A DNA stretch of 7,719 bases from DATDOY01 sp035293045 (lineage in GTDB: Bacteria; Actinomycetota; Acidimicrobiia; IMCC26256; JACPCJ01). The stretch is taken from positions 1 to 7,719 of the forward strand of contig DATDOY010000276.1 in NCBI GenBank assembly GCA_035293045.1, read 5' to 3'. Positions within the stretch are counted from its first letter, which is position 1. Each line of letters starts with the position of its first letter. Positions 1 through 6,393 of the stretch are shown here, piece after piece. The position numbers and the translations under genes were made by a program. Under the pieces are notes generated by a model that searched no databases, was not told the origin of the DNA, and was given only the letters and a program-made list of their open reading frames with translations.

Positions 1-576
1 GTGGCCGGCGTCGGCCAGCGAAAACGGGCCGGGTGCTCCGGGCTCGCCCATTTCGGGCACGGGAACGTGCTGGAGTGCGGCAGCCACCGGGACGGCGAGC
101 CACTCGTTGTCGAAGAGTCCCTGCCAGCACACGAACTCGAGGCGTCCGCCGGAACGCAGCGCACGCCCGAGGTTTGCGAACGCGGCGTTGGGGTCGTCGA
201 AGAACATGACCCCGAACCGGCTGATGGCGAGATCGAACGATCCGGGATCGAAGGGACGGACCTGGGCGTCCGCCTGTTCGAAGGCAACATGGGTGAGGCC
301 GCCGCGGTTGGCGCGCTCGCGGGCGACGGCGAGCATTGGTCCTGATAGATCGACGCCCAGCGCACTTCCGCCCGGGAGCACCCGCTCCGCCGCTGCGAGC
401 GTGGTCGCGCCCATCCCGCACCCGACGTCGAGGACCCGCTCGCCGGGTTGGGGATCGGCGGCCTCGACGAGGACCTCGCCGAGGGGCCCCGTCATCCGGC
501 TGTAGCGATAGGCTTCGGCAACCCAGTGCTCGCCGCCGGGCCCGTCCCAGTACTCCGCCTGTTCGTCGTTCGGCAT
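1..576 (-). CDS. Class I SAM-dependent methyltransferase, C-terminus beyond the window
   Basis: This gene reads leftward from an ATG at 576 and stays open to base 1, giving 192 residues with no stop, so its C-terminal part is missing. It transfers a methyl group from S-adenosylmethionine, but the substrate cannot be told. The Rossmann fold is clear. Motif I is VLDVGCGMGATT at about residues 48-59. The acidic residue expected to bind the SAM ribose is D76 in GVDLSGPML. An acidic residue in QADAQ (about D103) fits adenine binding, and FDLAISRFGVMFF (about 114-126) is the motif IV strand. The N-terminus, EYWDGPGGEHWV, is usual for a group of UbiE/Methyltransf_25-like enzymes of about 270 residues. 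No Shine-Dalgarno site precedes the ATG, but a TAGATT box ends 7 nt upstream, which suggests a leaderless transcript. It diverges from the acyl-CoA dehydrogenase gene. The family call is firm and the substrate is open. Confidence 0.9.
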   Translation of the reverse strand, partial: MPNDEQAEYWDGPGGEHWVAEAYRYSRMTGPLGEVLVEAADPQPGERVLDVGCGMGATTLAAAERVLPGGSALGVDLSGPMLAVARERANRGGLTHVAFEQADAQVRPFDPGSFDLAISRFGVMFFDDPNAAFANLGRALRSGGRLEFVCWQGLFDNEWLAVPVAAALQHVPVPEMGEPGAPGPFSLADAGH

Positions 577-583
577 GCCCCGG

Positions 584-589
584 AATCTA
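584..589 (-). promoter_or_regulatory. Putative -10 box of a leaderless methyltransferase promoter
   Basis: On the minus strand TAGATT fits the actinobacterial -10 consensus TANNNT. Seven bases separate it from the methyltransferase ATG, which places the transcription start at or next to the start codon. No purine-rich ribosome-binding site is present, consistent with leaderless initiation. No convincing -35 element is visible. The whole divergent gap is 62 bp (577-638) and must hold the promoters of both flanking genes unless the dehydrogenase is read from further away. Confidence 0.45.
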
Positions 590-628
590 GAGCGTGGGAC
601 GATGGAGCATCGCCCCGCCCGAGGGCAT

Positions 629-633
629 GGAGG
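629..633 (+). promoter_or_regulatory. Shine-Dalgarno site that sets the dehydrogenase start
   Basis: GGAGG lies 5 nt before the ATG at 639. Two in-frame alternatives, GTG at 594 and ATG at 627, are less likely. The GTG has no such site, and the ATG at 627 has a GAGGG run only 1 nt away, which is too close. Confidence 0.7.
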
Positions 634-638
634 TTCGC

Positions 639-1868
639 ATGTACGAGTGGCCTGAAGAGCTGAAGATGATCCGCGACGCGGTGCGCGAGTTCGTCGACAA
701 GGAGATTCGGCCCCACCGCGAGGAGATCGAGTTCGGCGACACGCCCCCGTACGACCTCCTCCGCAAGATGTACAAGACCTTTGGTCTCGACGAGATGGCC
801 AAGGCCGGCTTCGCCAAGCGAATCGCCAAGGAGAAGGCGATCGCGGCGGGCGAGCAGAGCGCCGACGCCGATGACGATGGCGCGGGGCCGGGCGGGATGA
901 TGGCCATGCTTCCGATCATCGAGCTGTGCAAGTGCTCGCCCGGGATGGTGACGGCCATGGGAGTCTCCGTCGGCCTCACGGGGGCAGCCATCAACAACAA
1001 GGGGACGTTCCGCCAGCGCGAGAAATACGTGCCCGATCTGCTGAGCCTCGAGAAGATCGGCGCGTGGGCGATCACCGAGCCCGACTCCGGGTCGGATGCG
1101 TTTGGCTCCATGAAGTCGGTAGCACGGATCGACGGCGACGAGTTCGTCATCAGCGGGTCGAAGACCTTCATCACCAATGGTCCCTACGCCGACACGATCG
1201 TGTTCATCTGCAAGCTCGACGAGGGGAACCCGCCCGAGGAGCGACGCGTCGTGCAGTTCGTTCTCGAGAAGGGGATGCCGGGGCTCGAGCAGAGCCCGCC
1301 GCTTCGCAAGATGGGGTTGCACTCTTCGCCGACGGGAATGCTGTTCCTCGACGACGTTCGCGTCGGCAGCGAGCACCTGCTCGGCGAGGACCTCGCCGGT
1401 TACGGCGGCTCCGCCGGTCGCGAGGCATCGAAGGCGACGTTCACGATGGAGCGCACTGGGGTGGCGGCCATGGCGATGGGCATCGTCGAGCGTTGCCTCG
1501 AACTGTGCATCCCGTACGCCAAAGAGCGCGTCCAGTTCGGCAAGCCGATCGGTGAGTACCAGCTGATCCAGCTCAAGCTGGCCAAGATGGAGGTTGCCCG
1601 GGTCAACCTCCAGAACCTGGTGTTTCGCCAGATCGAGATGGCGGGCGACGGCGTCTACCCCTCGTTGGCCGAGGCGTCGGCGATGAAGTTGTATGCGGCG
1701 CAGACGGCGATGGAGGTCACATTGGAGGCCGTCCAGCTGTTCGGCGGCAACGGCTACATGGCCGAGTTCGAGGTGGAGCAGCTCGCGAGGGACGCCAAGG
1801 TGCTCCAGATTTACGGCGGCACCGACGAGATCCAGATCGGCCACATCGCCCGCGAACTCCTCGCCTAG
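639..1868 (+). CDS. Acyl-CoA dehydrogenase, FAD-dependent
   Basis: This cytosolic flavoenzyme introduces the alpha,beta double bond into an acyl-CoA and passes electrons to electron-transfer flavoprotein. The 409-residue length is usual for the family. AITEPDSGSDAFG (144-156) matches acyl-CoA dehydrogenase signature 1. ERVQFGKPIGEYQ (296-308) and QLFGGNGYMAEFEVE (366-380) are the conserved C-terminal-domain segments. The usual catalytic Glu of the IYEGT loop is replaced by Gly393 (IYGGTDEIQ, 391-399), while Glu271 in FTMERTGVAA sits where isovaleryl-CoA and long-chain acyl-CoA dehydrogenases carry their base. A branched-chain or longer-chain substrate is therefore plausible but unproven. The N-terminal domain has an unusual Asp/Gly-rich insertion (about 70-87) where most relatives have a short PxxYGG loop. 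The start at 639 was chosen for its Shine-Dalgarno site. The gene is followed 7 nt after its stop by a 52-bp palindrome, so it probably does not share a transcript with aceE. Confidence 0.95.
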   Translation: MYEWPEELKMIRDAVREFVDKEIRPHREEIEFGDTPPYDLLRKMYKTFGLDEMAKAGFAKRIAKEKAIAAGEQSADADDDGAGPGGMMAMLPIIELCKCSPGMVTAMGVSVGLTGAAINNKGTFRQREKYVPDLLSLEKIGAWAITEPDSGSDAFGSMKSVARIDGDEFVISGSKTFITNGPYADTIVFICKLDEGNPPEERRVVQFVLEKGMPGLEQSPPLRKMGLHSSPTGMLFLDDVRVGSEHLLGEDLAGYGGSAGREASKATFTMERTGVAAMAMGIVERCLELCIPYAKERVQFGKPIGEYQLIQLKLAKMEVARVNLQNLVFRQIEMAGDGVYPSLAEASAMKLYAAQTAMEVTLEAVQLFGGNGYMAEFEVEQLARDAKVLQIYGGTDEIQIGHIARELLA

Positions 1869-1875
1869 GGCCTTG

Positions 1876-1927
1876 TTCGTGTGTGAGTGCGTGCCCGTGC
1901 ATGCACGGGCACGCACTCACACACGAA
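1876..1927. terminator. Perfect 52-bp palindrome, probable hairpin terminator
   Basis: Bases 1876-1901 are exactly reverse-complementary to 1902-1927, giving 26-bp arms with no spacer. It begins 7 nt after the dehydrogenase stop and ends 29 nt before the aceE start. RNA from either strand would fold into a very stable hairpin. No T-tract follows, but actinobacterial terminators often lack one. The arms are largely alternating purine-pyrimidine (CGTGTGTG, GTGCGTG, CGTGCATGCACG), a pattern that favours Z-DNA or cruciform extrusion under supercoiling. The structure is certain from the sequence, and the terminator role is inference from its position. Confidence 0.75.
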
Positions 1928-1941
1928 GGTGCGAACCGTCG

Positions 1942-1947
1942 TAGCCT
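1942..1947 (+). promoter_or_regulatory. Possible -10 box for aceE
   Basis: TAGCCT fits TANNNT and ends 9 nt before the GTG start of aceE. There is no Shine-Dalgarno site in the gap, so the transcript may be leaderless or have only a few untranslated bases. No good -35 is seen, and the expected position falls inside the right arm of the palindrome. Such short degenerate boxes arise by chance, so this is weak. Confidence 0.35.
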
Positions 1948-1956
1948 GGGCTCCGC

Positions 1957-4689
1957 GTGATCATCGACGGGTTCGTCCACCAGCTGCCCGACATCGATCC
2001 CGAGGAGACGAAGGAGTGGCTCGACTCCCTCGACTCCGTCGTCTCGGTGCGAGGCAAGACGCGTGCCACGTATCTCCTCGCCCGTCTCATGGAACGGGCC
2101 CGTGAGGGCGGCGTGGGGGTCCCCGCCATGGTGTCGACGCCCTACGTCAATACCATCCCGCCCGAGGAGGAGCCGTGGTTCCCGGGCGACGAGTTCCTCG
2201 AGCGGCGCATCCGGGCCTACATCCGCTGGAACGCCGCCGCGATGGTCACCCGCGCCAACCGGCAATACGACGGAATCGGCGGCCACCTGTCGACCTACCA
2301 GTCCGCCGCGGCGCTCTACGAGGTCGGCTTCAACCACTTCTTCCAGGGCAAAGACGGTGGATTCGGCGACCAGGTCTTCATCCAGGGCCACGCCGCGCCC
2401 GGCATCTACGCCCGCGCCTACCTCGAAGGACGTCTTACCGAGACCGAGCTCGACTCGTTCCGCCGTGAGGTCGGCGGCGGGCTCCCGAGCTATCCGCACC
2501 CGCGTCGCATGCCCGACTTCTGGGAGTTCCCCACCGTGTCGATGGGCCTTTCGCCCCTCAACGCGATTTATCAGGCCCGCTTCAACCGCTACCTCTATCA
2601 ACGCGAGCTCGTCGACACGTCGGCCGCGAAAGTGTGGTGCTTCCTCGGAGATGGCGAGACCGACGAGCCGGAGTCGATGGCGGCGCTGTCGCTCGCGGGG
2701 CGTGAACGACTCGACAACCTCATCTTCGTGATCAACTGCAACCTGCAGCGGCTCGACGGCCCGGTGCGGGGGAACGGGAAGATCATCCAGGAACTCGAGG
2801 CCGTGTACCGCGGCGCCGGTTGGAACGTCATCAAGGTCATCTGGGGCCGGCAATGGGACGACCTGTTGGCGCGCGACGTTGACGGCGTGCTGATCAACCA
2901 GATGAACACCACCGTGGACGGGGAGTTCCAGCGCTATTCGATCGAGACCGGCGCGTACATCCGGGAGCACTTCTTCGGACCCGACCCGCGGCTGCGCCAG
3001 ATGGTCGATCATCTCTCGGACGACGACCTGCGCAACCTCCCGCGCGGCGGTCACGACTACCGCAAGCTGTACGCGGCGTACAAGACGGCGGTCGAACAGG
3101 AGGGCGCGCCGACCGTCATCCTCGCCAAGACGATCAAGGGGTGGACGCTCGGCCCCGAGATCGAGGCGCGCAACGCCACCCACCAAATCAAGAAGATGAC
3201 CGAGGAGGAGCTGAAGACCTTCCGCGACCGGCTCTACCTCGAGATTCCGGACGAGCAACTCGAAGAAGGTCTCCCGCCCTATTTCCACCCCGGGCTCGAC
3301 TCCGACGAGTGCCGTTACCTGATGGAACGCCGGGCCGCGCTCGATGGCTCCCTGCCCACGCGCGTCGACCGCTCGAAGACCATCGCGTTGCCGGGAACGC
3401 CGACGGCGACCGACGAGCAGGCCGACCCGTTCGGCGAGTTCCTGCTCGGCACGGGCGACAAGGTGGAGGCGACGACCACCGCCGCGATGACACGGATGAT
3501 CCGCAACCTGCTGCGGGACCCGGTCATCGGCGAGCAGGTCGTGCCCATCATCCCCGACGAGGCCCGCACGTTCGGGATGGACGCGCTGTTCGCCGAGGTG
3601 AACATCTACGCACCCTTCGGCCAGCTGTACGAGCCGGTCGATTACAACGTGATGCTCTCCTACAAGGAGAGTCCCAAGGGCCAGGTGCTCGAGGAGGGCA
3701 TCACCGAGGCGGGCTCGATGGGGTCGTTCACGGCGGCGGGCACCGCGTACGCGACGTGGGGCACGCCGATGATCCCGTTCTTCGTCTTCTATTCGATGTT
3801 CGGGTTCCAGCGGGTCGGCGATCTGATCTGGAGCTTCGGCGACCAGCGGGGGAGGGGGTTCCTCTGCGGCGCGACGGCCGGCCGCACGACCCTCCAGGGC
3901 GAGGGTCTGCAGCACAACGACGGCCACAGCCCGATGCTGGCGGCGAGCCACCCGTCCTGTCTCGTGTACGACCCGGCGTTCGCCTACGAGTTGGCGGTGA
4001 TCGTCCAGGACGGGCTGCAGCGGATGTATGGCGAGGACAGGGAGGACTGCTTCTACTACCTGACCCTCTACAACGAGGCGTACCCGATGCCCGCGATGCC
4101 CGACGGCCCAGCCGCTCCCGGGGCCACGATGTCGATCGCCGACGGGATCGTCCAGGGGCTGTACCTCTTCCGTGCCGCCACCGCCGAACGGACGCACCGG
4201 GCGCAGATCCTCGCCAGCGGGACGGGGATGCGGGCGGCGCTGCGCGCCCAGGAGATGCTCGCCGCGGATTGGGACGTCGCCGCCGACCTGTGGAGCGCGC
4301 CGGGGTGGAAGCAGCTACGCGAGGATGCGATCGCCTGCGAACGCTGGGACCGTCTCCACCCGACCGCCCCGCCCCGCGTGCCCTACGTGCGCGAAGCGTT
4401 GGGCGGAGCCGACGGCCCGGTGGTGGCGGTGACCGACTTCGTGCGGGCCGTGCCCGAACAGATCGCCCGGTGGGTCCCCCAACCGTTCGTCCCGCTCGGG
4501 ACTGACGGATACGGCCTCTCCGACACTCGGGCGTCGCTGCGCCGCTACTTCGAGGTCGACGCCGAGCACGTCGTGGTCGCCGCCCTCGCGGGGCTCGCTC
4601 AGACCGGAGACGTGAAGGCCGAGCTCGTCGCCGAGGCGATCAAGCGGTACGAGATCGATCCCGAGGCTCTCGACCCGATGAGCGTGTAG
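1957..4689 (+). CDS. aceE: Pyruvate dehydrogenase E1 component, homodimeric type
   Basis: AceE decarboxylates pyruvate with thiamine diphosphate and passes the acetyl group to the lipoyl domain of the E2 subunit, the entry step from glycolysis to acetyl-CoA. The 910 residues match the family length and align throughout with mycobacterial AceE as I recall it. The N-terminal domain has GGHLSTYQSAAALYEVGFNHFF (108-129). The thiamine/Mg motif runs from GDGETDEPES (231-240) to NCNLQRLDG (260-268). The second domain has PDEARTFGMD (533-542), the EEGITE segment (579-584) whose Glu activates the cofactor, YSMFGFQR (612-619) and GLQHNDGHS (650-658). Position 235 is Thr where E. coli and mycobacteria have Met. 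The GTG start gives MIIDGFVHQLPDIDPEET, which is shorter at the front than the mycobacterial protein, and no in-frame upstream start is evident. The E2 and E3 genes are not nearby, as is common in actinobacteria. Long inverted repeats flank the gene on both sides. Confidence 0.98.
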   Translation: MIIDGFVHQLPDIDPEETKEWLDSLDSVVSVRGKTRATYLLARLMERAREGGVGVPAMVSTPYVNTIPPEEEPWFPGDEFLERRIRAYIRWNAAAMVTRANRQYDGIGGHLSTYQSAAALYEVGFNHFFQGKDGGFGDQVFIQGHAAPGIYARAYLEGRLTETELDSFRREVGGGLPSYPHPRRMPDFWEFPTVSMGLSPLNAIYQARFNRYLYQRELVDTSAAKVWCFLGDGETDEPESMAALSLAGRERLDNLIFVINCNLQRLDGPVRGNGKIIQELEAVYRGAGWNVIKVIWGRQWDDLLARDVDGVLINQMNTTVDGEFQRYSIETGAYIREHFFGPDPRLRQMVDHLSDDDLRNLPRGGHDYRKLYAAYKTAVEQEGAPTVILAKTIKGWTLGPEIEARNATHQIKKMTEEELKTFRDRLYLEIPDEQLEEGLPPYFHPGLDSDECRYLMERRAALDGSLPTRVDRSKTIALPGTPTATDEQADPFGEFLLGTGDKVEATTTAAMTRMIRNLLRDPVIGEQVVPIIPDEARTFGMDALFAEVNIYAPFGQLYEPVDYNVMLSYKESPKGQVLEEGITEAGSMGSFTAAGTAYATWGTPMIPFFVFYSMFGFQRVGDLIWSFGDQRGRGFLCGATAGRTTLQGEGLQHNDGHSPMLAASHPSCLVYDPAFAYELAVIVQDGLQRMYGEDREDCFYYLTLYNEAYPMPAMPDGPAAPGATMSIADGIVQGLYLFRAATAERTHRAQILASGTGMRAALRAQEMLAADWDVAADLWSAPGWKQLREDAIACERWDRLHPTAPPRVPYVREALGGADGPVVAVTDFVRAVPEQIARWVPQPFVPLGTDGYGLSDTRASLRRYFEVDAEHVVVAALAGLAQTGDVKAELVAEAIKRYEIDPEALDPMSV

Positions 4690-4720
4690 GGCCAGGGAGG
4701 CGTCCTCACCTCGCCGCCGG

Positions 4721-4790
4721 TTTCGTGTGCACTTTCCGTCGTGATTTCGTGGGCGGATCCAAGGGATCACGACGGAAAGTGCACACCAAA
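4721..4790. terminator. Long inverted repeat between convergent genes, probable bidirectional terminator
   Basis: A perfect 21-bp inverted repeat pairs 4725-4745 with 4766-4786 around a 20-nt loop. After one mismatch (C4724/C4787) pairing resumes as TTT/AAA at 4721-4723 and 4788-4790, which gives an A-tract before and a T-tract-like edge on each strand. It lies 31 nt after the aceE stop and 21 nt from the stop of the convergent small gene, the expected place for a shared terminator. Its outer edge, TTTCGTGTG, recalls the outer edge of the palindrome at 1876-1927. Confidence 0.75.
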
Positions 4791-4811
4791 CGGTGATGGC
4801 CCCGCTTCTGG

Positions 4812-5024
4812 CTAACGATCCTCGCCGTCGGCTTCCTCGAACTCGGCGTAGGGGTCGGGGACGTCCTGGGCGTAGGGGTCCTCCTGCTGAGCGAAGTCGC
4901 AGTCGGGGTCGTGTTCCTCGCCCAGGGTCAGGTTGGCGTGACAGAAATCGCAGAAACGCTCGCCGGGACCTTCCTTGAGTCGGCGCGCGGCCCGGAAACG
5001 ACGGGCACGTCCACTACCTGCCAC
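4812..5024 (-). CDS. Small Cys/His protein, putative zinc-binding
   Basis: This 70-residue protein of unknown function has three parts. A basic N-terminus (about 1-23, GRARRFRAARRLKEG) could bind nucleic acid. A central cluster, C25-x2-C28-x9-H38-x3-C42, could hold one zinc ion. The tail (about 43-70) is acidic and Pro/Tyr-rich, with DPYA at about 49-52 and 57-60. The GTG start at 5024 was chosen because a strong Shine-Dalgarno site, AAGGAAGGGG on the minus strand (5031-5040), ends 6 nt before it. A longer in-frame version starting at 5123 would overrun that site and approach the tRNA promoter. The gene is convergent with aceE, and its stop lies 21 nt from the shared inverted repeat. I know no named family for it. 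The metal ligands are inferred from spacing only. Confidence 0.7.
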   Translation of the reverse strand: MAGSGRARRFRAARRLKEGPGERFCDFCHANLTLGEEHDPDCDFAQQEDPYAQDVPDPYAEFEEADGEDR

Positions 5025-5114
5025 GGGCTTCCCCTTCCTTCGATGAACCCCATTCTGCCGCAATCGGCTGGCCGATGGTGCCTCGGGCAGCGAGGAAATT
5101 TCGTGTGGCGAGGG

Positions 5115-5120
5115 TATCCT
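5115..5120 (+). promoter_or_regulatory. Possible -10 box for the tRNA gene
   Basis: TATCCT fits TANNNT and lies 9 nt upstream of the mature 5' end of tRNA-Val, which would give a very short 5' leader. No good -35 is visible at the usual distance (the sequence there is GAGGAA). The gap 5025-5129 must also hold the promoter of the divergent small Cys/His gene, for which I see no clear box. Confidence 0.35.
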
Positions 5121-5129
5121 CACCGCCTC

Positions 5130-5201
5130 GGGCGCTTAGCTCAGTGGGAGAGCGCTGCCTTCACACGGCAGAGGTCGTGGGTTCAAAACCCTCAGCGCCC
5201 A
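5130..5201 (+). tRNA. tRNA-Val (anticodon CAC)
   Basis: The cloverleaf folds cleanly. The acceptor stem is GGGCGCT/AGCGCCC with discriminator A5201. The D stem is GCTC/GAGC, and the anticodon stem is CTGCC/GGCAG around loop TTCACAC with anticodon CAC, which reads GUG valine codons. The variable region is AGGTC and the T stem is GTGGG/CCCTC around TTCAAAA. CCA is not encoded. One T-stem pair is a U-U mismatch (positions 50 and 64). The gene is directly upstream of an integrase that reads toward it, so its 3' half is the likely integration target, and the cloverleaf remains complete after insertion. Confidence 0.95.
5163..5201 (+). other. Putative attachment site (attL) in the 3' half of tRNA-Val
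   Basis: Tyrosine integrases of actinobacterial elements usually recombine within the 3' part of a tRNA gene and restore it with the element's own copy. The integrase stop lies 103 bp beyond this tRNA, which fits. I found no second copy of the tRNA 3' segment in the rest of the window, so the other end of the element must lie to the right of 7719 and the core cannot be delimited. The span given runs from the anticodon loop to the gene end and is only an outer guess. Confidence 0.5.
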
Positions 5202-5255
5202 CTTCGGTGACCTGCGGTAATGGTTTGATTTTACCTCCCCGTAGGTTCGATCAAT

Positions 5256-5282
5256 CCGCGGCAGGCCGCGGTCAGGCCGCGG
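5256..5282. repeat. Three CCGCGG boxes spaced one helical turn apart
   Basis: CCGCGG occurs at 5256-5261, 5266-5271 and 5277-5282, so successive starts are 10 and 11 bp apart, on one face of the helix. The last two copies share the longer form CAGGCCGCGG. An imperfect 8-bp inverted repeat (5222-5229 with 5250-5257, 7 of 8 positions) borders the set. The position between the tRNA and the integrase stop is where arm-type integrase or excisionase sites are expected. That role is inference. Confidence 0.6.
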
Positions 5283-5286
5283 GATT

Positions 5287-5322
5287 GCTGCGGGCGCCGG
5301 AGATTCACATGCTGCGGGCGCC
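5287..5322. repeat. 12-bp direct repeat GCTGCGGGCGCC
   Basis: The same 12 bases occur at 5287-5298 and 5311-5322, 24 bp from start to start. The second copy lies inside the last codons of the integrase gene and the first just past its stop. Together with the neighbouring CCGCGG boxes they may be protein-binding sites of the attachment region, but a chance repeat in GC-rich DNA is possible. Confidence 0.45.
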
Positions 5323-6390
5323 ACGGAGCACCTCATCGAGACCCACGGCGATGTCGCCATCGAGGCCCTCATAGAGGTGTCCGTAACGGTCGAGTGTGAT
5401 CGACACGGTGCTGTGGCCCATGCGTGCCTGGATGGCCTTGGGGTGCGCGCCTTGCTGGATTGCCAGCGCCACGGCAGTGTGGCGCAGGTCATGGAACCGA
5501 AGGCCCTCCAACTCGAGGGCGTTGGTAGTAGGTGTCCAGACGCGACGGCGGAAGTTCGAGCGCCGCATCGGCTCGCCGAGCGGCGTGGGAAACACGAGAC
5601 CGCTACGAATGACGGCGGGTCGAGTGAGTTGGGTCGCGAGCATCTCGGCCAGCGCGCCTGGGATCGACACGGCCCGGCGTCCGGCAGCGGTCTTCGGGGG
5701 GCCCCAATCGATTCGGCCGCTGACCTCGTTGAGTTGTTCGACCACCATGAGGGATCGACGAGCTACGTCGACACGGGCGGGGCGAAGGCCGGCCAACTCG
5801 CCCCAGCGAAGCCCGGTGTAGGCGGCCGAGTAGATGAGCGCCTCCCACTCCGGCCCGACTGCTCGCGCCAGCGTCGCGACCTGGTCGGCGGTGAGGAAGC
5901 GCATTTCCCGACGGCCTTCGGGCGGGAGTCGCACTCCCTCGCACGGCGAACGGACGATGAGACCTGCGTCCACCGCCGAGCGCATGACCCGGGACAGAAC
6001 CTGGCCGACCTTGCGCACGGTTGCAGGCGCGTGCTGGCTCGTCGCGAGCATGTCGGCGATGAATCGCCGGACCATGAGGTTCGAAATCTTGGCGAGGGGG
6101 ACATCGCCGAAGTAGGGGAGCAATTGCACCCGCACCGCCCGCAGGTCGCGATCGCGTGTCGACGGACGCAGATCGACGATGGTGGCCGCCCACTCGTCAG
6201 CCCAGGCGGCGAAGGTGCATTGGCCCAGGGCCGGGTCGACCCAATCCCCTTGGGCCTTCGAGACCTCGATGCCGGCGACCCACCGCTCGGCGTCGCTTCG
6301 CCGCTTGAAGGTCTTGGACCGCTCGCGCCCGTCGGGTCCCCGGTATCGCGCTCGCCAACGAGAAGGCCCGCGTTTTTGGATATGCGCCAC
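5305..6390 (-). CDS. int: Tyrosine recombinase, element integrase
   Basis: This 361-residue site-specific recombinase should integrate and excise the element at tRNA-Val by strand cleavage through a tyrosine. The N-terminus (MAHIQKRGPSRWRARYR) is the AP2-like arm-binding domain usual in actinobacterial integrases. A SAM-like core-binding domain spans about 58-145 and the catalytic domain about 160-340. The full active-site set is present: R195 in TGLRWGE, K233 in PPKT, H300 and R303 in HDLRH, H326 in MGHS, and nucleophile Y336 in LDRYGHL. The enzyme is therefore probably active. The GTG at 6390 was chosen because it gives the usual family N-terminus and has GAAGGA 9 nt upstream. An in-frame start at 6456 would add 22 atypical residues. 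The stop lies 103 bp from the tRNA. The excisionase-like gene is 109 bp upstream on the same strand, and a hairpin may mask the ribosome-binding site. Confidence 0.95.
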   Translation of the reverse strand: MAHIQKRGPSRWRARYRGPDGRERSKTFKRRSDAERWVAGIEVSKAQGDWVDPALGQCTFAAWADEWAATIVDLRPSTRDRDLRAVRVQLLPYFGDVPLAKISNLMVRRFIADMLATSQHAPATVRKVGQVLSRVMRSAVDAGLIVRSPCEGVRLPPEGRREMRFLTADQVATLARAVGPEWEALIYSAAYTGLRWGELAGLRPARVDVARRSLMVVEQLNEVSGRIDWGPPKTAAGRRAVSIPGALAEMLATQLTRPAVIRSGLVFPTPLGEPMRRSNFRRRVWTPTTNALELEGLRFHDLRHTAVALAIQQGAHPKAIQARMGHSTVSITLDRYGHLYEGLDGDIAVGLDEVLRGARSM

Positions 6391-6393
6391 GTC

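Noticed and set aside
1..345. Plus-strand open frames opposite the methyltransferase
   Set aside because: The minus strand encodes clear Rossmann-fold methyltransferase motifs throughout 1-576. The plus-strand frames are compositionally biased and match nothing.
492..1916. A 474-codon open frame on the minus strand opposite the acyl-CoA dehydrogenase
   Set aside because: It overlaps both the methyltransferase start and the well-supported dehydrogenase gene. Its His/Arg/Leu-rich content matches no known family.
1717..4197. An 826-codon open frame on the minus strand opposite aceE
   Set aside because: It runs antisense to a gene that matches its family from end to end, crosses the palindrome and part of the dehydrogenase gene, and its composition (Val, Arg, His, Leu, Glu-rich) is that of a mirror frame in GC-rich DNA.
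3141..4505. A 454-codon plus-strand frame within aceE
   Set aside because: It is a shifted frame of aceE, very rich in Arg, Asp and Gly, and has no family features.
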